Source of the DNA: Saposhnikovia divaricata
Lineage: Eukaryota; Streptophyta; Magnoliopsida; Apiales; Apiaceae
Direction: 5' to 3'
DNA length: 64,000 nt
Assembly (NCBI GenBank): GCA_036435485.1
Contig: CM071599.1
Location: forward strand, 6,970,803 to 7,034,802
Shown: piece after piece, positions 24,841 to 32,145 of the stretch
How positions within the stretch are numbered: position 1 is the stretch's first letter
How the letters are laid out: the number at the start of each line of letters is the position of its first letter
Program-made: the position numbers and the translations under genes
The notes under the pieces: generated by a model
Database searches by the model: none
Seen by the model: the letters and a program-made list of their open reading frames with translations, nothing else
What the model was told of the DNA's origin: nothing

Positions 24841-26154
24841 TTAAGAAAAAGGTGTATGTTTATCATCAGTTTGTACTGGTGCACTCAGAGAAGTATCAGA
24901 GTTTGCACTACTGTCACCTTCAGCTTCAACACTTGTAGCTTTAACTGGTTCATCTTCAGTCATAGGTTTAACAATATCTTCTGTAGGCTTTTCAGGATTT
25001 TCTTCATGTTGCTCAGGCTCAGCAACAGGCATTGACTGAGAAGTTACTTTGGTTCCCTGATCAATTTCTTCACCTTCTTCAACAGTGTGGTGAGCATCAG
25101 ATAATATCTCAGTATGAGATGCCACAGCTTCAGAAGGAACAGACGTAGGTTGATCAGCTACACCAATATCAGAGATAGGATCAGAGAATGGCATAAATGA
25201 ATCAGGAACATCATTTATTGGAGAAACACCATCTCTTGCATCCTCTTCTGCAGGCATTTTATCCTCTGCAGGTATTACATCCTCTGCAGGTATTACATCT
25301 TTCTCAACCTCAACAAGAGGTGTTTGCTGTGAAACAACCTCTGGAGCTTCAATATCTTCATCCACAGAATCAGAGAATATTACTTTTCTTCGTTTTGCTA
25401 GAGGTACATTATCTGAATCCTCTTCACTAGTTGGTGGAGTTTGTTCTACCACTGAGAGTGACTTAGATATGTTTGCCCGAGCTTTCATTCTTTTCCCTCT
25501 TCTAGTGTAAACAGCTTCAGGAGATTTCCGTTTTGATTTGCTTTGTGTCTCTTCTGCCTGCTTTAGACTTGCACGTCGTTTAGTAACTGCCTTCTTAACT
25601 CTTTGCATTCTAGACTGTGATGCTGGTGGAGATTGTGACGAATCAGAGTTTGTGTTTGAAGTGGGTGAAGGTTGCTTTGTAGGTGATTCAGTGTTTGGTT
25701 CTGGTTGAGGTTCAGGGTGTGGTTCAGGTTGTTGTGGTTCTTGTTCATGTTCATCTTGTTGTGGTGCATCGTGTTGTGGTTCCTGTTGGTCTTGTTGTGG
25801 TTCATGTGGTTGATTTAGAAAATTTCGTAGAGCAAGAGGCATGACAAACTCAGGAAGATTTTCTTTACCAACATCCTTGTTAGTCATATCAGAGAATATG
25901 CGCTTATTGACTCTAAACGGATCAATTTCATCAGTTTCATCAATTTCAAGACCAGGTACACATGCATTGAACAACATTTGACAGAAACGAGCATAATAGA
26001 CAGTGGTAGACTCTGACAATTTATCACCTAAGCTCATCAAAACATGTCGACCAAAATCAAAATTAGAACCATAGAGCAGAGAATACCCGATTTGAAGACT
26101 GTCTATTGGAATGGCATCCCAGTTTGTGACTTTCTTCTGGAACGTCCTCGTTAT
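24841..26154 (-). CDS. Third frame, middle segment (low complexity, basic clusters)
   Basis: Open from just after the TGA to TAA at 24843-24841; the first ATG is at 26037. The first part completes the globular-looking region. Then follow a Gln/Glu/Pro/His-rich stretch (coded at about 25700-25810), Lys/Arg-rich clusters that could serve as nuclear localisation signals (such as KSKRKSP and LAKRRKV, about 25380-25540), a short tandem VIPAED repeat coded by an 18-bp DNA repeat (25261-25296), and an acidic Ser/Thr/Glu tail. Two NSD codon triplets come from the dispersed AAACTCTG motif (24897, 25644). If the stops are real, re-initiation at 26037 could still make a protein of about 398 residues. 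Confidence 0.5.
   Translation of the reverse strand: MTRTFQKKVTNWDAIPIDSLQIGYSLLYGSNFDFGRHVLMSLGDKLSESTTVYYARFCQMLFNACVPGLEIDETDEIDPFRVNKRIFSDMTNKDVGKENLPEFVMPLALRNFLNQPHEPQQDQQEPQHDAPQQDEHEQEPQQPEPHPEPQPEPNTESPTKQPSPTSNTNSDSSQSPPASQSRMQRVKKAVTKRRASLKQAEETQSKSKRKSPEAVYTRRGKRMKARANISKSLSVVEQTPPTSEEDSDNVPLAKRRKVIFSDSVDEDIEAPEVVSQQTPLVEVEKDVIPAEDVIPAEDKMPAEEDARDGVSPINDVPDSFMPFSDPISDIGVADQPTSVPSEAVASHTEILSDAHHTVEEGEEIDQGTKVTSQSMPVAEPEQHEENPEKPTEDIVKPMTEDEPVKATSVEAEGDSSANSDTSLSAPVQTDDKHTPFS
25261..25296 (-). repeat. 18-bp tandem repeat coding VIPAED
   Basis: Two exact copies of 'atcctctgcaggtattac' (plus strand), preceded by a degenerate third. In frame, so it expands the protein repeat without breaking the reading frame. 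Confidence 0.8.
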
Positions 26155-26598
26155 TCAATCAAAGAAGAAATTCCATTCTTTTCTGAGATTTGGCCTTTTT
26201 ATACTGCCGAGATTGTCAAGAGATTCCATGTAACCTATCTCTTGTAGCATCTCTCTCAGATAAGTTTCATTAACGAGAGTATAAGAAGTATGTGTATCAA
26301 ACCCCATTGTATCTCGTACAGTCTGTGGAGTAATCACATGATCTTGGTCTTCGTAAGTGAAGATAATGGTAGGAGTTCCACTTTCTCCTCCATCCACATA
26401 AACTGAATTCTGCCAGAATGAAACAATTTGAGACGCAGAAAGAGTAGCAGGTCCAGTCAGAGCTTGTCCAATCTCTGAATCCCTCAAAAAGTTCTGCATG
26501 AGATGAAACGATTCTGGAACGCGTTGATGATAGAGTGGAGCTTCATAGTTATTAGGAACAAACCGTAAGCCAAGAGCAGTGAATGCTTTCGATGCCAT
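26155..26598 (-). CDS. Third frame, N-terminal segment (147 residues)
   Basis: Starts at ATG 26598, chosen because the frame upstream of it back to the previous stop has no other ATG and the sense leader just upstream is pyrimidine-rich like a plant 5' UTR. The segment is mixed hydrophobic and polar without low complexity, typical of a globular domain; 'FTYEDQDHVITPQTVRD' lies at about residues 98-114. It ends at the first premature stop, TGA. The residues after the stop continue in the same compositional style for about 80 codons, so the domain was probably longer. I recognise the general type from uncharacterised plant retrotransposon frames but can assign no activity. Confidence 0.55.
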   Translation of the reverse strand: MASKAFTALGLRFVPNNYEAPLYHQRVPESFHLMQNFLRDSEIGQALTGPATLSASQIVSFWQNSVYVDGGESGTPTIIFTYEDQDHVITPQTVRDTMGFDTHTSYTLVNETYLREMLQEIGYMESLDNLGSIKRPNLRKEWNFFFD

Positions 26599-26791
26599 TG
26601 AGTTAAGAATTTCCAAGAATTTCCAAAAGATATGTATGTAGAAAAGGTGTTTGCGTGAGTGCCCAAGAGAGAAATAAGAAAACTGTGAGAGTAAGAGTAA
26701 AGCAAACTCGTTTGGACACAAAATTGATTAAATTAATGAAAAACTCAATCTCTTATGTAACAAACAGTCAATCAGTTCCTTGATTAATGTG

Positions 26792-26842
26792 AAGTGGGAC
26801 ACGATAATAGGTAAGTGGGACACATTAAAGGCGAGTGGGTCA
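26792..26842. repeat. Direct repeats aagtgggacac
   Basis: 'aagtgggacac' occurs exactly at 26792-26802 and 26813-26823 (21-bp spacing), and a weaker 'gagtgggtca' follows at 26833-26842, again about 20 bp on. The even two-turn spacing suggests protein binding sites. GTGGGAC resembles plant TCP-factor sites, a weak analogy. Confidence 0.55.
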
Positions 26843-26852
26843 TGTGCGCCTA

Positions 26853-26930
26853 TTTTAAAAAGAGTATATTAAAAATTAAAACATTAAAATATTTGATTTT
26901 AACAAAAATCAAATAATACTCTTTTTAAAA
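26853..26930. repeat. AT-rich inverted repeat / hairpin
   Basis: Outer 15-bp perfect arms 'ttttaaaaagagtat' (26853-26867) and 'atactctttttaaaa' (26916-26930). A second perfect 11-bp stem with a 4-base loop AACA lies inside at 26890-26915, directly abutting the right outer arm. Together they can fold as one bulged hairpin. It could also be the remnant of a small inverted-repeat insertion. Confidence 0.75.
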
Positions 26931-27027
26931 ATATCTGGACCAAAGTAGAATCAGAATTTGAAACGTTTACCTGTTGCCTTTAAAAACCAGAATACGAAGC
27001 GATTAAGGACTTCGTTCTTACCCATCT

Positions 27028-27037
27028 CTATTTAAGG
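27028..27037 (+). promoter_or_regulatory. TATA-like box of the antisense unit
   Basis: 'ctatttaagg' lies 105 bp before the ATG at 27133. It would place an RNA start near 27060 and a 5' UTR of about 70 bases, A/C-rich near the start codon as usual in plants. Confidence 0.5.
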
Positions 27038-27132
27038 CCTAGAGACTTGCTCAGATTATTCATTAAACCTTTAACCTTTCAGTCTCCCCTGTAAAATCAC
27101 AAACCCTTCAAACCAAATACTCTTGAAAAACA

Positions 27133-27390
27133 ATGGCCAACCTTACCATCAAAGAGAAAAACCTACATCTTGTCGAGAATAGGGACATCTTCAGCTATAC
27201 GCGTGAAGAATTTGAAGCATTTGAGTGGGAAAGGCAGCTTGAGACGCTGTGGCTGCAAATGGATGCTGGTCTGGAAGAGCTCGAGAGAGAGAAACCTGCA
27301 AGGGTGATCAACATCGATGCTGCCCTCCACGCAACATTGGCATGGCTCTCCTCGAAGGCATCCTCATCCACCACCACCAACCATTGTTAA
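27133..27390 (+). CDS. Small antisense gene inside the retrotransposon, 85 residues, unknown
   Basis: The only convincing gene on the plus strand, opposite to gag, pol and the third frame. ATG context 'aacaatggc' is a textbook plant start. A TATA-like box lies 105 bp upstream and AATGAA with T-rich DNA lies about 190 bp after the stop. The protein is acidic and Glu-rich in its first 55 residues, with a Trp/Leu/Glu stretch (about 30-55) that could form a helix, and ends in a Ser/Thr tail. From about 27240 to 27380 the DNA is clearly richer in G and C than the rest of the element, with codon choice unlike its neighbours, which suggests capture of a host gene piece. The frame stops abruptly; another plus-strand frame stays open to 27514, so a frameshift or lost exon is possible. 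No family recognised. Confidence 0.5.
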   Translation: MANLTIKEKNLHLVENRDIFSYTREEFEAFEWERQLETLWLQMDAGLEELEREKPARVINIDAALHATLAWLSSKASSSTTTNHC

Positions 27391-27578
27391 TGAATATGTC
27401 AGTAAAAATAACCTTATCCCTTCAACTTCCACCCAAATAAAGTGGCAAAGATGGGATCTGGGAATTTTTGCTAACAATGGATTGGTGTGGACGGACCTTT
27501 TACTTTCCTGTTGAATAGATTAGCAGATAGAGAGAACAAAAAGATGTAATATTTGCTTGTAATCTCTTTCTTATTATC

Positions 27579-27584
27579 AATGAA
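27579..27584 (+). terminator. Poly(A)-like signal of the antisense unit
   Basis: AATGAA followed by 'aattttgtttttcta', about 190 bp after the stop at 27390 and preceded by T-rich, TGTA-containing DNA ('gatgtaatatttgcttgtaa'), as in plant 3' ends. Position-based inference. Confidence 0.4.
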
Positions 27585-28049
27585 AATTTTGTTTTTCTAA
27601 TCATATTCATTGTGTTCTGCAACTGTTATTTGTGTTATATGAACTATTCTTCAAGAAAATGCATCAAGAAGTGAATATGGAAACTAATTAAAGTAATCAT
27701 ATAAAGAACACATTCATCAACTATCCACTGATTAACAGTTGTCAAAAACCCTACTTACTCCAAGACTTTCAAATTGTCCAAGTGAAAATTTACCTTAGAG
27801 TACAAATCACGAATCAACAGCGTTTGTCAATTCTCCAACTTTATCACCGAAACCCTTTCATAAATTGCACAGTTGTGAGTATTTGTGTGTGTGAAGCAGA
27901 GTTTACTAAGTCAATTTTTAGAGCATCTAATTTTTCATAAAATCCATAAAGTAAATCAATAAACACTGGATGCACAAACTGTCATAGTAAACACTGACTG
28001 TATGATGAAAGCTAAACTCTGAAGTAATCAAACTTTATACAGTAATTTT

Positions 28050-28071
28050 TATTTTATACCCCCTTTATATA
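28050..28071 (-). promoter_or_regulatory. Sense-strand TATA/GGGGG/TATA cluster
   Basis: On the sense strand TATATAAAG (28071-28063) is followed by GGGGG and TATAAAATA (28058-28050), about 0.7 kb after pol ends and 1.45 kb before the third frame starts. It could be a promoter for a separate third-frame RNA, or a polypurine remnant next to an A-rich tract. Confidence 0.35.
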
Positions 28072-28140
28072 CACATTTTTTTCATTTTTTTTTTCAATTT
28101 TTTTTTTAATTTTTCATTCCAGTAATCAGAGGTTGGAACC

Positions 28141-28280
28141 AGTCACCAAAAATTCAAAAATTTTAGCCCTTATCATTTTGATAAGTTCCTGGGTCATCCT
28201 AGTATTTAACTAGTCACCAAAAATCAGAGAATTTTAGCACATATTATATACCAATAGGTTCCTGGGTCATCCTACTATCC
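28141..28280. repeat. Tandem pair, about 71-bp period
   Basis: 'agtcaccaaaaat' starts at 28141 and 28212, and each copy ends with 'ttcctgggtcatccta'. Ends are well conserved while the middles differ, so the duplication is old or only the ends are constrained. Confidence 0.8.
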
Positions 28281-28791
28281 AACATAATCTCAAAGGAGTA
28301 TAATAACCTATATACATTTTCTTTGGGGTACTGCAGTAAACATTTTATTTTATCAGAGTATAACTAACAGAGTTTAGAGTTCATCAACATCAGTAGTTCT
28401 TCATGAAAGGTAATGCACACAGTATTTATAGACTCAGAGTTTAGGATAAAATAAACTAAGAGATGCTATAAATATGAGCCAGTATCATGCTTTGTTAACT
28501 TTCTGCACAATCTAAGATTAGATCTTAATAACTCAGAAAGATTCATGATTAATTGCTGAGAATCATGCTTCATACATATTTCTTCATTGGTGTTTTCATT
28601 CAGACAAAAATCAACTCAAAGTTCACAGAGTTTATCAAACTTATTAACAGTGTATGACATACAGACATGCTGACAGAGTTTAGCAGAGTATGCATAACAG
28701 AGTTTAATCAACAGAGCTTACTCAGCATTTAACCAATCAGGAAATATGATTAATACATCACATAAGTAAAGTTTGAATCTAACCAACATTT

Positions 28792-31700
28792 CTAGTCAGA
28801 ACCAGAGATCATTCCTAGTTCATTAACCAGCCTTGTAAATGTAGCTTCACTCAATGGTTTAGTGAAGATATCTGCAAGCTGTTGTTCTGTAGAGACAAAA
28901 TGTAGTTCAATATTTCCTTCTTCCACATGTTCTCTGATGAAGTGGTACCTTATGCTGATGTGCTTGGTCATTGAATGCTGTACTGGATTACCTGTCATAG
29001 CAATAGCACTTTGGTTATCACAGTAAATAGGTATATTACTGTACCTCAATCCATAATCCAGCAATTGATTCTTCATCCATAAGATCTGTGCACAACAGCT
29101 ACCAGCTGCAATATACTCTGCTTCAGCTGTAGATGTGGAGATTGATTTCTGTTTCTTGCTGTACCAGGAAACAAGTCTGTCACCAAGAAATTGACAACTT
29201 CCACTAGTGCTCTTTCTGTCTACCTTACAGCCTGCAAAGTCTGCATCAGAATACCCAAGTAGCTTAAAATCTGATTCTCTGGGATACCACAGACCTAATG
29301 ATATGGTGCCCTTGAGATACTTGAAGATTCTTTTCACAGCTGTCAGATGTGGCTCTCTAGGATCTGCCTGAAACCTTGCACAAAGACAGGTTGCATACAT
29401 GATGTCAGGCCTACTAGCTGTCAAGTATAGAAGAGATCCTATCATGCCCCTGTAGTTTGTCATATCCACTGAAACTCCTGTGTCTTTGTCCAGTTTAGTT
29501 GCTGTTGCCATGGGAGTTGATGCAGATGAACAGTCAAGCATACCAAATTTCTTGAGAAGATTTCTGGTGTATTTTTCTTGATTAATGAAAATTCCATCTT
29601 CTGTTTGTTTCACCTGTAGGCCTAGAAAGTAACTAAGCTCTCCCATCATGCTCATTTGATATCTGGACTGCATGATCTTGGCAAACTTCTTACAGAGTTT
29701 ATCATTAGTAGACCCAAAGATGATGTCATCAACATAAATTTGAACTAAAAGGAGGTCACTTCCTTGATTGAAATAAAACAGAGTTTTGTCAATTGTTCCT
29801 CTGTTGAATCCACTTTCTAGAAGAAACTGAGCAAGTGTCTCATACCATGCTCTTGGTGCCTGCTTAAGTCCATATAGTGCCTTATCTAGCCTGTAGACAT
29901 AATCTGGATATTTGGGGTCCACAAATCTTGGAGGTTGTTCAACAAACACTTCTTCTTCAAGCTTTCCATTCAGAAAAGCACTTTTCACATCCATCTGGAA
30001 CACTTTGAATTTCTTGTGAGAGGCATATGCTAGAAAAATTCTGATTGCCTCCAATCTTGCTACTGGAGCAAATGTTTCATCATAATCTATTCCTTCCTGC
30101 TGTGAATAACCTTTTGCTACCAGTCTAGCCTTGTTCCTCGTGATAACACCTTCACTGTCAGTCTTGTTTCTGAAAACCCATTTAGTACCAACAATAGATC
30201 TGTTCTTTGGCCTTGGTACAAGGGTCCAAACTTCATTCCTTTCAAATTCATTTAACTCTTCCTGCATTGCTGTTATCCAGTCTGCATCTTGAAGAGCTTC
30301 TTCCACTTTCTTTGGTTCATTTTTAGACAAGAATGCATGAAACAGACATTCACTTGCAGTAGCACTTCTTGTCTTTACTTTTGCATCTGGATCACCAATT
30401 ATCAAATCAGGTGTATGTGATTTAGTCCATTTCCTAGCAGAAGGCAAATGACTTCTATCAGCATGTGATCCTCCCCCTTGATCCATGCTCTCCTGATTCT
30501 GTTGTGATCTATCTTCGTTTTCTGAGACTCCCCCTGAACTTGACTGTCCAGAGTCAGAATTTGAATTTTCAGAGTTTGAAGCATCAGAGTTTGATCCAGA
30601 TTTTTCAGTTGACTCAGTATCAGTGTTTGAGTTTTCATCTTGATCATGCTCCCCCTCAACTGGTTCTCCTCTTTGTTGTGACTGAGAAGTTTCTCTAGAA
30701 TTTACCAGTAGAGGTTCAGAGTTTGTTTCAATAGAGTCTGTCAGAATTGTTTCATCAGAGTTTCCTTCATCAGAGTTTAAAACTTCATTTTCAAAGTTCA
30801 GTTGATCATATTCGTCTTTGTCTTCAAGTCCAGTTATCTTCTTATCATCAAAAGAAACATGTATAGATTCCATGATCACTTTAGTTCTCAGATTGTAAAC
30901 TCTGAATGCCTTTGTTGACAGTGGATAGCCAACAAAAATTCCTTCATCTGCCTTTAACTCAAACTTGGTCAACTGTTCTGGATGAGTCTTCAAAACGAAA
31001 CATTTGCACCCGAAAATATGAAAGTATTTCAGGTTAGGCTTCTTTTTCTTCACCATCTCATATGGTGTCTTTCCATGCTTATTAATCATTGTTGCATTTT
31101 GAGTAAAACAAGCAGTTTGAACAGCTTCTGCCCAGAAATAAGTTGGCAATTTTGCTTCATCAAGCATAGTTCTGGCAGCTTCAATTAAGGTTCTATATTT
31201 CCTTTCAACTACACCATTTTGTTGTGGTGTACCAGGTGCTGAAAATTCTTGTTTCACTCCATTGTCCTTGCAGAATTCTTCCATTGTTGCATTTCTGAAC
31301 TCAGTTCCATTATCACTTCTGATGATTCTGACTTTGTTGCTTGATCCTTTGTCCAGAAGCTTCACATGCTCCATCAGAGTCGATGCAGTTTCATCATTCT
31401 TTGCTAGAAAATACACCCAGGTGAATCTAGTGTATTCATCAACAATGACTAAAGCATATTTCTTCCTTGCAATAGACATAACATTTACTGGACCAAAGAG
31501 ATCAACATGCAGAAGATGATAGGGATCAGTGATAGAAAATTCTGTTTTGCTCTTGAAAGATGACTTCCTTTGTTTAGCCTTCTGACATGAGTCACATAGG
31601 CCATCAACATTTAACAGGGTCTTTGGGAGTCCTCTTACAAGATCCTTTCTGATCAGTTCATTGATGTTGTTCAAGTTCAAATGTGAGAGTTTCTTGTGCC

Positions 31701-32121
31701 ACTTCCAACTCTCTTCACTAGACATTCTTGTAGACAGGCAAACAGCTTTTCCAACAGAGTCTATCAAAAGCTTGATTTCATAAATGTTGTTTTGCCTGTG
31801 ACCAACTAGAACAACCTTTCCTGTAGATTTGCTGATAACTTCACAATATTCAGGTTGGAAATCTACATGATATCCCTTGTCACAGATTTGACTCACAGAT
31901 AGCAAGTCATGCTTGAGTCCTGGGACATGAGCTACATTGTTGATGATGACATTTCCAAGATTGATACTGCCATATCCCAATGTTCTTCCTATATTGCCAT
32001 CACCATAGGAAACTTTTGGGCCAGCCTTCTCCCCATATTCTGATAGCAGGGCTTTATTTCCAGTCATGTGTCCTGAACATCCACTGTCCACGACTAGGGT
32101 TGCCTCCCTGTTACCCTGCAA
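28792..32121 (-). CDS. pol: Retrotransposon Pol polyprotein (PR-INT-RT-RNase H)
   Basis: 1109 codons open from just after a TGA at 32122-32124 to the stop at 28792. The first codon is TTG and the first ATG is residue 19, inside the protease motif, so it is probably not started independently. Protease: DSG at 12-14. Integrase: zinc finger H142, H147, C176, C179 and catalytic D207, D270, E306 (D-X62-D-X35-E). A Ser/Asn/Asp/Glu-rich linker spans about 430-560. Reverse transcriptase: about 620-860, with D711 and YVDD at 796-799. RNase H: D959, E1000 and D1035; the position that is often acidic after KHI is S1056. The frame is +1 relative to gag, and each frame has a stop at the border, so expression needs splicing or another route. 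No lesion lies inside the frame. Confidence 0.94.
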   Translation of the reverse strand: MQGNREATLVVDSGCSGHMTGNKALLSEYGEKAGPKVSYGDGNIGRTLGYGSINLGNVIINNVAHVPGLKHDLLSVSQICDKGYHVDFQPEYCEVISKSTGKVVLVGHRQNNIYEIKLLIDSVGKAVCLSTRMSSEESWKWHKKLSHLNLNNINELIRKDLVRGLPKTLLNVDGLCDSCQKAKQRKSSFKSKTEFSITDPYHLLHVDLFGPVNVMSIARKKYALVIVDEYTRFTWVYFLAKNDETASTLMEHVKLLDKGSSNKVRIIRSDNGTEFRNATMEEFCKDNGVKQEFSAPGTPQQNGVVERKYRTLIEAARTMLDEAKLPTYFWAEAVQTACFTQNATMINKHGKTPYEMVKKKKPNLKYFHIFGCKCFVLKTHPEQLTKFELKADEGIFVGYPLSTKAFRVYNLRTKVIMESIHVSFDDKKITGLEDKDEYDQLNFENEVLNSDEGNSDETILTDSIETNSEPLLVNSRETSQSQQRGEPVEGEHDQDENSNTDTESTEKSGSNSDASNSENSNSDSGQSSSGGVSENEDRSQQNQESMDQGGGSHADRSHLPSARKWTKSHTPDLIIGDPDAKVKTRSATASECLFHAFLSKNEPKKVEEALQDADWITAMQEELNEFERNEVWTLVPRPKNRSIVGTKWVFRNKTDSEGVITRNKARLVAKGYSQQEGIDYDETFAPVARLEAIRIFLAYASHKKFKVFQMDVKSAFLNGKLEEEVFVEQPPRFVDPKYPDYVYRLDKALYGLKQAPRAWYETLAQFLLESGFNRGTIDKTLFYFNQGSDLLLVQIYVDDIIFGSTNDKLCKKFAKIMQSRYQMSMMGELSYFLGLQVKQTEDGIFINQEKYTRNLLKKFGMLDCSSASTPMATATKLDKDTGVSVDMTNYRGMIGSLLYLTASRPDIMYATCLCARFQADPREPHLTAVKRIFKYLKGTISLGLWYPRESDFKLLGYSDADFAGCKVDRKSTSGSCQFLGDRLVSWYSKKQKSISTSTAEAEYIAAGSCCAQILWMKNQLLDYGLRYSNIPIYCDNQSAIAMTGNPVQHSMTKHISIRYHFIREHVEEGNIELHFVSTEQQLADIFTKPLSEATFTRLVNELGMISGSD
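30471..30655 (-). other. Cluster of three polypurine-like GGGGGAG motifs in the pol linker
   Basis: Sense-strand GGGGGAG cores at 30477-30471 (as AAGGGGGAG), 30534-30528 and 30655-30649, within 185 bp of the sequence coding the low-complexity linker between integrase and reverse transcriptase. The middle of the element is where central polypurine tracts occur in some retroelements. Function is inferred only. Confidence 0.4.
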
Positions 32122-32145
32122 TCACAAAAAATTACTGAGGATTAG
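32115..32145 (-). other. Candidate 3' splice site at the gag-pol border
   Basis: On the sense strand there is a plant-like branch sequence CTAAT (32145-32141), then a six-T run, then TTGCAG ending at 32116. The branch A lies 26 bases from the AG. The base after AG (32115) starts a pol-frame codon, so an upstream exon ending on a complete codon would join pol in frame and skip both stops (TAA 32134-32132, TGA 32124-32122). One possible donor is AAA/GTTAAG at 32188, giving a 73-nt intron; donors farther upstream were not surveyed. Inference from motifs only. Confidence 0.45.

Larger units (their letters stand above)
23113..26598 (-). pseudogene. Third long reading frame of the retrotransposon, with two in-frame stops
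   Basis: A single frame of about 1160 codons runs from ATG at 26598 to TAA at 23113-23115, interrupted only by TGA at 26157-26155 and TAA at 24843-24841. The frame stays open on both sides of each stop, so these look like point nonsense changes rather than frameshifts. It occupies the post-pol position where Sireviruses often carry an extra or so-called env-like gene. I see no signal peptide or membrane segment, so an envelope role is not supported. The layout is a folded-looking N-terminal part, a long charged and low-complexity middle with basic clusters, and a C-terminal coiled coil, which suggests an intracellular or nuclear protein. Function unknown. The three parts are given separately below. 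Confidence 0.75.
26599..27132. promoter_or_regulatory. Divergent intergenic region between the third frame and the antisense unit
   Basis: 534 bp separate two start codons that point away from each other (26598 minus, 27133 plus). The minus-side leader is pyrimidine-rich. The plus side has a TATA-like box at 27028. Between them lie direct repeats of GTGGGACAC and an AT-rich hairpin. The dispersed CAGAGTTT motif is absent here. This looks like a bidirectional promoter inside the element. Confidence 0.5.
27391..28791. other. Non-coding region between the antisense unit and the end of pol
   Basis: No coding frame is supported. The first 200 bases look like the 3' UTR of the antisense unit. The rest is AT-rich, with a long T-rich run (28076-28115), a 71-bp tandem pair (28141-28280), a TATA/G5 cluster (28050-28071), and six CAGAGTTT motifs between 27897 and 28705. 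Confidence 0.7.

Noticed and set aside
24574..26247. Plus-strand frames opposite the third reading frame, and alternative minus frames at 25563-25805 and 26484-26705
   Set aside because: They arise from the low-complexity codons of the overlapping long frame and are interrupted by its normal codon usage.
23113..26598. Envelope gene
   Set aside because: The position after pol invites this label, but no signal peptide, membrane segment or furin-like context can be seen in the frame.
32116..32135. 20-nt mini-intron (GTAATT...TTGCAG) between gag and pol
   Set aside because: Its ends fit GT-AG, but 20 nt is far too short for plant splicing, and removing it does not give the pol frame.
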